This document shows, one piece after another, positions 22,815 through 32,955 of a stretch of DNA of 64,000 nucleotides; the stretch's first letter is position 1, and every line of letters begins with the position of its first letter. The stretch covers positions 4,216,001 through 4,280,000 of the forward strand of contig JARWIR010000027.1 of assembly GCA_029959085.1 (NCBI GenBank), written 5' to 3'. The notes under the pieces are model-generated. The model was not told the origin of the DNA. It made no database searches and worked only from the letters and a program-made list of their open reading frames with translations. The position numbers were made by a program, and so were the translations under genes. This DNA comes from Nemophila menziesii. Lineage: Eukaryota > Streptophyta > Magnoliopsida > Boraginales > Hydrophyllaceae.

Positions 22815-24331
22815 TGGTGGGGGCAAAGGTGTGATAAATAAACAGATAAATAGAGATAATAATAATGGACACACCCTTGACTACCACGATAAACTCACTA
22901 CAAGTATTACAGGGCGTATGCAAGTTTTGATGATAAGTCAGATTCGTTCTCAGGGACTTATTGTGTTATACAAATGAGTAAACAGAATAGAGTAGTAGCA
23001 TATAGTAGTTAAAAATATAAAGCAAATAAATATGATTGATTGGAAGATTAATGATTAAACTAATAAATTAAAATACAATAAATTAAAAGATGTAAGAATA
23101 AGATGCAAAAATATAGCTCAGGTTTTGCTCGCATACCCTAATCTTTCTATTTCTTCTACTAGTTAATAAGGGTGATAATAACTCTTAGATAAGTAGTCAA
23201 AATTCTAAATTCCTCCCTACCCCCGTCAGGGTGGACTAGGGTGGCGACCTCATAATCACGAGGGGACTTAAATAGGGTGCTCCCACGCCACTAGGCTCCT
23301 AAAGAGACTGGCCTTCTAATGATGAATGGTGATTAAATTAAACCCTAATGACTATCTAGTTAGGCAAGCCTTTCCGGATCACTACCGCACACTAGACGTT
23401 TATGTGGTGTTTCAATAACTAGATATTCCTTCCGAGTTACCATCTAACTACTATTAGCACATCCCTAAAATGATCAAGATTAATACATATAATAAATCAA
23501 AGCACATAAAATAAATATAGTTGATAAGCTAGAATCAATTTAAAATAGAATAAAATATATTCATAGTTTATACATATGCAAAACTCAAGCTATAGGAAAA
23601 ATTAGTTCATACTATAAAGAAATAAACTAATAGAAAGATACATACTGTCAACTTGCTCTCTTGAATGACTTCTAATGATGAAGAAAACTTAAGGACTAAT
23701 TGTGGGAGCCAAGGACATGTTTACAATAGTTAAAGGGTGTATTTATAGGAGTCTAGGAATCCCTAATTCGTTTTCTTGGAGTGGAAAACAAGTAATTGGA
23801 CTTCTAGTCCAACTCAATTTCGTAACCCTAAAATATAGAAAAGGTAATAAATAGTTGTTGTCTTTATTTGGCCGTAACTTCTTCAATATTGCTCCGATTG
23901 ACGCGTTCTTTATTTCGAAACTGGTTGTCTCGGGAAGCTCTACAACTTTTATTCAGACCATTCTTCTAAATTCCCAGAAAATCTTGAGTTATGATCACTT
24001 TTGTGGACGTAGATGCTGAAATTCAGATTTACTTGACAACTTTTCTTTTTCTATTTTATCTTTTTCTTCCTTCATCTCCAATTTCCATCCTTATCTTCTT
24101 TCCTTTATCTCTTAGAATTGATTTTACATCTAATTCATTACCATATATCTTTAAAGCTTCACAATTAACAAACAATTATACCAAATATGCTCTAAAAATA
24201 ATAAATCATCAAATTAAGACAAGTAATAGGAAAATACAATAATATGACAAAAAATCGAGTAGAGACTATCCTAAAATACCTAAAATGATTTCTCCAACTA
24301 ATATTAAATAATCACAAATAGGGAGACATCA
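22815..24331 (-). repeat. 5' LTR, Athila-type subfamily B
   Basis: 1517 bp, TGGTGGGGG...GGGAGACATCA on plus, next to the PBS. A minus-strand TATA (plus GTATTTATAG, about 23740-23750) and a CCGTCAGGGTGG word near 23224 correspond to features of the other LTRs. Its outer edge abuts the upstream part of a plus-strand third-ORF region. Confidence 0.85.
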
Positions 24332-24493
24332 AACACCACCAAAGATCATCAAGCTATTAAGAGTTCTTCCAAGAACAATCAAATAAACCTTCTTCTACCA
24401 TTGATAATTATTCATCCAAGCAACAAACTCAAGCCACACCAATCTTTCATAACTTTATTCTATCCTTGGTGTTGAGTTGTGGGTTACTCAAAG
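24332..24493 (+). other. Leader of a plus-strand third ORF, cut on its left
   Basis: Pyrimidine- and A-rich sequence like 1501-1889, entered directly from the LTR boundary. The upstream part of this element is not in the window. Confidence 0.45.
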
Positions 24494-24856
24494 ATGACAA
24501 ACAAAATGGATGTTATGACTTACAAGAGGAAGTGTTCAGTCTTGGGGAAGAACAAGAAATTGCCTGGAGCCACAACAGAAAAGGCCATTGACCTTGATGA
24601 GCCTATTGAAAAGAAACCAAAGATAGAGGCACCAGGACAACCACTACGAAGGGAATTAAAAGCTAGAATGAGTGTACCACCAAGGCCTAAAGCAAAGACA
24701 ACAACCCAAGATCAAAGTTCAACTTTAAATCTTAATGCAAATACAGAGAGTATATCCACACCACCAGCATGGGCAGTTAAATTGGTGGAAGAGATTGATA
24801 GTAAAAAAGAGAATTCAACGCTTGTTGGAAACAAATTTCAAGGATCGATTATGTAA
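24494..24856 (+). CDS. Short third-ORF derivative, charged protein
   Basis: 120 residues. I chose ATG 24494 (MTNKMDVMTYKRK) over the upstream in-frame start because the related ORF at 1890 starts MTNR after a similar leader. It is lysine-rich with a possible nuclear-localisation stretch (IEKKPKIEAP) and has a low-complexity middle. The conserved central domain of the longer third ORF is missing. The ORF then stops, about 165 bases upstream of hairpin H1. It may be a deletion product; expression is unproven. Confidence 0.5.
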   Translation: MTNKMDVMTYKRKCSVLGKNKKLPGATTEKAIDLDEPIEKKPKIEAPGQPLRRELKARMSVPPRPKAKTTTQDQSSTLNLNANTESISTPPAWAVKLVEEIDSKKENSTLVGNKFQGSIM

Positions 24857-25758
24857 TAAACGAAGTAACAGTAGATTTTGTTATAGATGATTATTCTTCT
24901 TCGGAAGAGGATATGCTAGATCTTTACGGCCAGGTACCCAGTTCTAATTCTTCTCCTTAATTGCTTGTGTGCATTAGTTTAGTTAGTTTAGTTTAAATTT
25001 TATTCCTTATTGGGTCTTTTCGAGTCGTGGGGACACGACTCACTTTTGAGTTGGGGGTGGGGATTCGTTGTCCTCATCTTCCTTTAATGTTTTTGCATAA
25101 AATTTAAATTTTTTAGGGTTGAATTGGCATTGAATATAGTGAGTGTACCTATTGAGCATGCTTTAATTAAGTCAATGATAGTAAGTAGTATGCTTTTGAA
25201 AGGTGTCACAAATATGTTTAGTATGCATCCATGAAAACAGGAAGTAAAAGATAGGGAAGATTAATGAGCAACGCGTAAGAAGTGTCAAGTTGGAATTTAG
25301 GGAGAGTTAATTGGTGTGTAGAACGTGAGGTTTGAAATTAGTTGAAAACCCGCTTGTATATGAACTATAAGTGAAAAAGTTACGAAATTCGACAGTTATA
25401 AAAGTGAATAAGGCAGTTCTTTCATATTTATGCCACTTGAAGCCTTTTAGCTTTCTCACCCTTTTCTTTGATTAAAAATTATCAGTCTTAGCCCTTATGA
25501 GCCTTTCTAAAGCCTTTTAATTAACCACATTATAAACCATACCCCTTAGTTTATAGGACTTATCCATATAAACTGCACTCGAATCGCAAAACCTAAGACA
25601 AGTCATTTTTAGAGCTTGAGTTTGGGGTGGTGGGTTTCATCATTGTGATTGGAAAATTAATTGTAATGGTGATATTATTGATGATGAGAAGTTATTATTG
25701 TAACCCTTTGCCGGGGTAAAAGTAAATGAATAAAAAAAAGCTGAAACGCATGAAAAGA

Positions 25759-25808
<50 letters not shown>

Positions 25809-26499
25809 AATAGCATGATATCTCAACATAAAAAAGAGAGTCATTGCTTCATTACAGAAGTGAAAAAATTGATATGAAAACACTGAATATATTTTGACCG
25901 GCAAAGAGGAATTATTTGTTATGTCATCATCATGAAAAGGTTTTACTTGGATTATGTGGGGATGCAAATTAAAGCATCAAAATTGGGGTGGGTGAGAACA
26001 TCTTCGAGTGAAACCAAACTCTAGGGGGATTCGTTGATGGAATGTGAGGAGAGAGCCAAAATATCACTTTTCATTATCCAAATATACCATACCGTCCCTA
26101 AGCCACGTTATAACCGTAAAGACCTTAGGATTTCTAGCTACTTGGTGGAGGAACAATGGAACAATCGCAGAGTAGGTAAGTGGACCATTGGATACTATAG
26201 TAGGACCTATGATCACCCTATAGCCATTAACATGAACTGACTTGAAGACCTCTCCCTCTTGCATTGCAAAGTTAATCTAGACTTGAATTTATGGATTGTT
26301 GATTATGTGTATATTAAGCATACGTGTTCATTATTTCTTTAGCATTATTACATGAGACTTATTAGATATTATGCTCTAGGATCATTCATTGTGTTCTATT
26401 CTTCTTCTCCTCCTTCTCATTCTCTGTTTATTATTATTAGACTACCCTTTGTTTTTATTTTAATTGTATCGAGACGATACAACTTTGAGTTGAGGGTCT
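24857..26499 (+). other. Structured 3' noncoding region of a subfamily-B element
   Basis: Contains hairpin H1 (25022-25041), CTTTGCCGG (25706-25714) facing CCGGCAAAG (25898-25906), an (AT)n microsatellite (about 25762-25804) inside the loop they close, and G-rich words near 25047 and 25618. Hairpin H2 in a different sequence but with full pairing (26464-26482: TTGTATCG-AGA-CGATACAA) lies just before the polypurine tract TTTGAGTTGAGGGTC. Confidence 0.7.
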
Positions 26500-28012
26500 T
26501 GATGTCTCCCTATTTGTGATGAATTAATCTAGGTTGTAGACATCATTTTACGTGTATTAGAGCATTTAATTATGAATTTTAATTCATAAATTTCTATTTT
26601 CCTATTTCTTATCTTGATTTGATCATTTATAATTTTTTGAGCATATTGGGTTTAATTGTTTGTTAATTGTGAAACTTTAAAGATATATGGTAATTAGTTA
26701 GATACCAAATCAATTCTAAAGAGATAAGAAAAGAATATAATGAAGGAAATTGGAGATAAAAGAAAGTAAAGATAAAAATAGGAAAGGAAAAGTTGCCAAG
26801 TAAATCTGAATCGCAGCAGCCACGTCCACTAAAATGATCATAACTCAAACACGACTGGGAATTTGGAAAAACGGTCTAAAGCAAAAGTGTAGATCTTTTC
26901 AAGGTCGTTGTTTCGATATATAGTAGGCAAAACTCAGAGTAAAAACAAAGAAGTTACGCCCGAAACCAAAACATAGTCAGTTTTTCCCTTCTCCTATATT
27001 GTAGAAACTATTTTGATTTGGAAAAGAATCTTATTACTTTCCCTCTACTCCAAGATTTCGAGACAGGGTTAGGAAAATCCTATAAATACACCCTATATAC
27101 ATTAGAAACACACCTTGACCAAACCTTAAGCCAAGAGTAAGCTTACAACAAGAGAAGAGAAGTCCGAGAGGAGTTAGACATCAAATTATGCCTTTACAAG
27201 CCTTCAAATTTGTTATTGTCCTCTTTTCTTTCTCTAGTATGAACAAATTTATTTTAGCTTGAAATTTAGCACATGGGTATGAACCCTAGACTTGTTTTAC
27301 ATCTATTTTAATTTGGGATTATAATATTTAAATGAATTAGTGTTTTATTCCCTGTCTTATGTGCTTTGTTTTATTGTCTGTTTACCTTACGAGGGACCGC
27401 GTATAGGATTACCTTAATAGTAGTTAGACGGTCGCCCGGAAGGGGTGTCTAATTATTGAAACACCACATAAACGTCTAGTGTGCGGTAGTGATCCGGAAG
27501 GGCTTGCCTAACTAGATAGCCGTTAGGGTTTGATTTAACCACCAATCATTATTGCAGCCCAGACTCATCTAAGAACCTAGTGGCGTAGGAGCACCTTAGT
27601 TAAGTTCCCTAGTAATCCTGATTATTGCAATTCTATATAATTCTCCCTTACATGATTAGAATAAACAATGCTAGTGGGGATTACTTGCTATATCTCGAGC
27701 TAAACTCTCATACTATTTTCTTCTCTTATTTAATTTTCTGTCTTTACTTTATTTAAAGTTAATTTTCCTATTCGAAAAACCAAACAAAAATTCTACTTGT
27801 CTTTCATTTCTTGCATATTATTATTCTAGCTTTTCTAATTGCACTTTATATTGCATAAATTCTCATAAATTTTGCAGTCTCTGAGGAACGAACTTTATTT
27901 ATCATTAAAACTTGCTTACGATCTGTGATACTTGCAGTGAGTAACGTGCTAGCCTAGGGTGTTTATTTGCATCTATTTTATTTATTATTTTATCGCACTT
28001 TAGGCGACACCA
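26500..28012 (+). repeat. 3' LTR, Athila-type subfamily B
   Basis: 1513 bp, TGATGTCTCCC...GGCGACACCA, right after the polypurine tract. TATA box TATAAATACA at 27081-27090. The right flank begins attag. It is oriented opposite to the subfamily-B LTRs at 22815 and 13164. Confidence 0.88.
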
Positions 28013-28395
28013 ATTAGGCAAGAGTAGTTTAGTTTTCCTCCCCTTTTAACCTACTGACTTGTAACCAATTATCCAGTAAAATGGATATTTAGATGGTAAA
28101 AATAATAGAGATTATAAAGCAACAAAATCCTGAAAGTAAGTTTATATGTGAGCAATATGCACACTGATGTAGAATTTCTGGAAGAGCAGAAATGATAACA
28201 AATACAAGTTTACTAAACTGGACCATTTGAATACATTCTTGAGGGCAAAAAAGGAATAGAAAGAGTATAAAAACATAAATTATCCTAAGGATGCAAAGGA
28301 TTTACTGAAGGATAATCAAACAAATACTAATCAAGATAAGACCCTTAGTAATGGTGTGAAGGAAAAAGAGCTTCAAACTAGTAAGATTAAAGAGA
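28013..28395. other. Unassigned AT-rich flank
   Basis: I see no gene or repeat family here. A lysine/asparagine-rich reading frame leads into the RNase H remnant and may be its decayed upstream part. Confidence 0.3.
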
Positions 28396-28920
28396 AATGG
28401 ATACCACCACCACTCCCAACATACTATTTTGAATTAACTGTGATACGGCTATGATTAATAAACGTACTTTTATATCTTGTGTTTCCAAGGACTATTTAGG
28501 CAAGGTTAGAAATTGCAAAGATTGAGAAGTTGCAGCCGAATCTCCTCTTGAATCTGAAACTTTAGGCATCCTCAAAACTTGTATTATTGCTCGTGATTTG
28601 GGAAACTCTAGAGTGATAATTGAAAGAGATTGTCTACAATTAATGCAACCACTGGAGAAGAGAAACAAATTTTTATTCCTATAATTTGTAATATTATTAA
28701 AAGTATTTATTTCATTTCAGAAACTTGTTACCCTGTTTTTAGATGGATAAGTCGAAATAAGAATAGTGTAGCTGATGGGGTAGCCAAACATATGCTATTA
28801 CGCAAAATGAATGACTTGTGTCTTGACACGTACCCAAGTAGGCTAGCTGAAATAATAAAAAAACGAACCTGTTCCTTCCGAAATTGGATGAACCGTGTAA
28901 TAATTTTTGGAGTTATTTAA
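28396..28920 (+). pseudogene. RNase H-like (RVT_3) remnant of a non-LTR retroelement
   Basis: Broken frames give KWIPPPLPTYYFELTVI, NCDTAMINKRTF, then ESETLGILKTCIIARDLGNS with RVIIERDCLQLMQPL. They end FRWISRNKNSVADGVAKHML (28738-28797). This is the order seen in the plant RNase H-like domain (acidic start, ARDLG.. helix, VIIE.DC strand, NxxADxxAK end) common at the C-terminus of LINE-type polyproteins. Stops at about 28463 and 28529 and a frame change near 28650 show decay. Confidence 0.65.
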
Positions 28921-29261
28921 GTATTATTTTGGAACAAAAAAAATTTATATCCACTTTATTTTTACACATTAAAATTTTTAACATGGACAAAGAAAATAAA
29001 CATATGTTTCAATGTGGATGTACGGTTTAATCATTATTTTTTAGAATTACCATAAAATTTGGTTTAGTATCAAATTTTAATCACAAAAGATTTTTTTCAA
29101 ACGTTTATGTAAATTCTAGTAAAGAATTAAGCGAAACAGGGACAATATCATCCGATGCCACAAGAGGCTAAGTCGCGGTGGAGAAGTTGAGCTAATTGGG
29201 AAGGAAGGAAAACACTCCAGTCACCAAACAAATAGCCACTACGTTTATATTTGGCGACCTA
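28921..29261. other. AT-rich spacer
   Basis: Nothing recognised. Confidence 0.3.
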
Positions 29262-29545
29262 GTCGGCTACTCCATTACCTCTACGTTTAACAAAGTAAAA
29301 GAATTTACCAAGTTTCAGCAGTATCGTAAATAGTCTTAAAAATATAACAAAGTCAAATTTAACGCAAGGAGAAGAAGATGATAAAGATTGCATAATAACT
29401 TGACAATCATTCTCTATGATCACAGAGTTAGTCGGAAATCATTGTGCCATCTCGCATCCCCAGAAAACCCCAAGAGCTTCTGCTTCACTCCTGTTTCGTG
29501 CTTCAATAATTTTTGAGTCTCCTCCCACTGTATTGGCAAAAGAGT
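29262..29545 (-). pseudogene. Second RNase H-like (RVT_3) remnant, opposite strand
   Basis: The minus strand reads ARNRSEAEALGVFWGCEMAQ, then NSVIIENDCQVIMQSL and YFVKRRGNGVADxVA, with two stops. The pattern is that of the remnant at 28396-28920, but the two face each other about 340 bases apart. The sequences differ enough to be separate insertions. Confidence 0.62.
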
Positions 29546-31133
29546 CCCTAATAACTAGAGTTGAGAAAATGAGAACCAGAAAACCAAACCGAACCAAAAA
29601 ACCAGAAAAAGAAGAACCAAAAAAACCAAAAAAACCAAAAAAACCAAAAAATCAAATGGTTCGGTTTCAATTTTCAAATCCGAAACATTTTGGTTCTGTT
29701 TGGTGTATATGCAAAAACCAAACCTAAAAAAGTAAATAAAATTGAAACCGACGAAGGAAAAAAAAAAGAATGTGGAAAAAATTTAGTTTAGAATTTATCA
29801 TCGACGAGAAATTTTTTTGTTTTACTATTTGGCTGTGTTATTAGTATGAATTTTTATATCACTTAAGATTATATTAGTAAGTACTCACTTGATTAATCTT
29901 ATTAATCATTATTATAAAAATTCGGAAGTAATAGTTATAATTTTATAAATTTATTTATTATTGTAAAGTAATATAATTGATTTTAGAATGGTAATATAAT
30001 TGTATTAGTATATTAGTTGATATTGGACAATGTATGTCATAAAATGGTATGATAAAGATTATTGGTCAATCATCCAAATTCATAGTGAACCAAAAAGCGA
30101 ACCAAACCGAATCAATACCGACCAAAACCGAATGTGAATCCAAATATAAACTATCCAGTTTGGTTTAAAAAACCGATATAATCAGTTTAGTTCCGGTTTT
30201 GGCCAAAAAACAAAACAAAACAAACCAAACTCGCTTTTTAACAACATATGTAATTATACCCTTAAATACAGAATAATGATGTATCAGTGTTGATTATGAA
30301 ATTATTAATAAGAGGTGAATTCCATTCATTTTGCTAGTATCTGTTTTGTAGTAAAAAGAATGATTCTATTTGGACCATAAAATAAAGGATATACTGAAGG
30401 CTTGGACTTACTTTGCAAGTTGTTTACCTTTACCTATCTAGTAAATGTTAAATTTCTAGTAAATGTTAAATTTTATCAAGTGAATTCTCCGTCGATCACC
30501 CTGGGATAGACAAGAATATGAACGCAAATATGTCTTGTGAAGTCCAATTTATATTATATAGCGTCATTTATAACATGCTTATTTTTCAGGTGACAATTCA
30601 ATATTGTCTGGTCCCGTTAATTAGGCAGCTCTTCACATCATTAAGAACTGACAAAACAACAGATGAGTGTTTACATGACAGGACAGTGTATGTTTAAATG
30701 CTTTCGAGAAAATTGTCTGAAAACAAAATATTACCAAATACGAACAAAGTTTTATCCCATATTATTAGGTGGAGTAATAATATATATTATTCAAATTTAC
30801 TATGAATAACTTGGTGTAAATTAGTTGATGATAAATTGTTAATTTATTTATTTTTTTAAATTAAATAAATATTTATGGCTAACCAATTCACGTTAAGTTA
30901 TATATGATAATTAGATGGTATGATCAAGACCGTCCTCACATTTTTGGAGATTAAAATAATTACAATTTACACAAAAGAAGAGATAATTCCCAATTAATTA
31001 TAATTGCTCACTTTTCATTCTCAAAAAAAAGGAAGGAGGAAATTAGTTCCTACTTACTCACAAAAAATCAACTGAATTCCTAATTAATAACTTTTGGCAT
31101 TTTTAGCTTCCATTTTTACCCCTTATAAATACC
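29546..31133. other. AT-rich intergenic sequence with ACCAAAA/ACCGAAC simple repeats
   Basis: From 29570 to 29750 and 30085 to 30235 there are many short ACCAAA / AACCGAA words. The two blocks are partly complementary to each other (GGTTC..GGTTT segments), as in a decayed foldback element. The reading frame at 29416-29727 simply translates this. From 30240 to 31130 I see only AT-rich sequence. Confidence 0.4.
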
Positions 31134-31141
31134 TACTTTAT
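31134..31141 (+). promoter_or_regulatory. Candidate TATA box of the MULE transposase gene
   Basis: TATAAATA, followed by a pyrimidine-rich leader. A plausible exon-intron border (CACACG then GTATGATT, about 31386) and 3' splice site (TTTTTTGCAG, about 31758) lie downstream. Confidence 0.45.
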
Positions 31142-32955
31142 ATCTTAATTATCTCATTAATGCTGAAACCCTAACATTTAATAATTTACTATTTTTCATT
31201 TTCTTCTCTTTATTACTCTCTAAAATTCAACGCTGCTGTTAAAGTCAAACACCATAACTACTTTCTCACCTTCATCTCTCTCGCGGCAAGCTCACTTTGA
31301 TTTTCATTTTCTGCTTCAAATTAATTCTCGAATTCTCTTGATTTTTGCTCTAGTCATTCATACATATTGTATTACTACTTCACACGGTATGATTTTTGTT
31401 AACTCCCCGCATTTTTTTCTTAATTTTTTTATGCATTTAATCGTTGATTTTTTTTGATAATATGAGTTGCTGATGATGATTTGTTGTTCGAATTTGATTT
31501 TTATCATGTTCTATCTCGTCAATAACTTCGTATCATTCATTTGATTCACGCTTTTGTTACATCCATGAATTTTTTCTATCTTTACTGTATTTCACAGATA
31601 TAATTTGATGTTTTGCTTATAATTTTGGTCTTGAATTTTCGTGTCTCAGTTTCGTATATATGTTATACACTACCTTTTGCTGGTTCAATTGTTGCTTCAC
31701 GTTTATTATTGTATAATTTTTTGATTTTTTTGCTGTCTTTATTTTTAGTTTTTTGCAGGTAGTTCATTCATCATGTTTTTTTAGTTTCTTTGATTCATTA
31801 TATGTGTTTTTGATTCACTATATGAATTGTGTTTATATGAGGTGTTGTTATCACAATTGATCATTTTCTATTTACTTACTTGGAATGCCTTGATGTTTAT
31901 AACTCCATTTCTACTTATATGTCTTTGTCATGAAACTTCATAAGACTTTCTGCTAATTTCATGTTTTGTTTGAGTATGAACACTTTATGGACCTTTTGTG
32001 CAATTATATTCTACAAATTCTCCACATTTTATTGTGTATGCTTTGTTATCTACATGAATATATTTTATTGTTTATATTACGATTGTTTTTACAATAGTTG
32101 CAATTTATTGGAATCTTTATGTATCGATCTCTCCTGGTTTAACATAGGGACCTATGATGCAATTATAAAAGTGTTTGTATGCTTCATATCGCTTTTTTCT
32201 GTGTGTTTGTTAGTTGCAGGGTGCAACATTTTGTGTTGCATGAACACAATATTTGGGAGGTTGTGCCTTGCTGCAATCTATCTTGTAGATCTCGGTTCGG
32301 CGGCCTAGGCGGTCGACTGGGGCCTAGCGCCTAGGAGGGACTATGCGGGGCCTAGGCGGGATTACGCGGTTTTGAATCCTGCTATGTAATTTTATATATT
32401 TAGTAATACACGTGTATAATTATGATAATTTTATCTATTTAAGTCATAAAATTCATCTGACACCACTATATTGAATATGAAAAATACTAAAATTAGAGTT
32501 ATAATATCAATTCAAGAATTTTCGTGAGTAAAATAAATTTAATGGAGGGCCTAGGCGGCAAGTTTTTGCCATTAATCGGTGCCTAGGTGGGCTAGGCGCC
32601 TCTTCCACGGCGACTAAGGCGTTGGGCAAAAATGCCTAGCATTTTTACTAGGCGTAAACGGTTGAGGGGGGAGTTTACGCCTAGACGGCGCTTAGGCGCG
32701 CCTAGGCGGCGATATCTACAGCATAGGCTGCAATACATATCTCTCTTATGTTGTGTATATTTTTTTTATTTGTTTACTTTTTAGTTTTTTCACGCTATGT
32801 TAGTTGCGTACTGCTTTCACTATGTGTTGCATTAACACAATATTTGATGGTTTTTGTCTTGCTGCAACACACATTTGCTATGTGTGTTATAATACTTTAT
32901 CTGTCCTACTGCCTTCTTACCTTTACTTCTGTGATTTTTGTTTTGAACGTTGTAG
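31142..32955 (+). other. 5' leader and intron(s) of the MULE transposase gene
   Basis: No coding exon recognised. It is T-rich like plant introns. It carries interrupted palindromes TGTGTTGCAT..AACACA at about 32232 and 32821 and a MITE at 32278-32726. The last bases TTGTAG before ATG 32956 look like a 3' splice site. Confidence 0.5.
32278..32726. mobile_element. hAT-type MITE rich in CCTAGGCG
   Basis: 449 bp flanked by the 8-bp duplication gctgcaat (32270-32277 and 32727-32734). Terminal inverted repeats are about 25 bp: left CTATCTTGTAGATCTCGG, right (reverse complement) CTATGCTGTAGATATCGC. Both continue into CCTAGGCGG words. Removing it restores a sequence similar to the palindrome-containing stretch at about 32850. 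It has no coding capacity. Confidence 0.82.

Noticed and set aside
24494..24856. Host nuclear protein gene
   Set aside because: The leader, the MTN start and the following H1, G-rich word, H2 and LTR match the third-ORF slot of the Athila-type elements, so it is element-encoded.
25762..25804. (AT)n run as a possible origin or regulatory site
   Set aside because: Ordinary microsatellite, absent from the same position in the other copies.
29416..29727. Plus-strand frame with KKPKKPKKP repeats
   Set aside because: Its first half is the antisense of the minus-strand RNase H remnant and its second half is an ACCAAAAAA simple repeat.
31961..32308. Plus-strand frame of 115 codons rich in Cys, Phe and Tyr
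   Set aside because: Lies in T-rich leader/intron sequence of the MULE gene and overlaps the MITE boundary; composition explains it.
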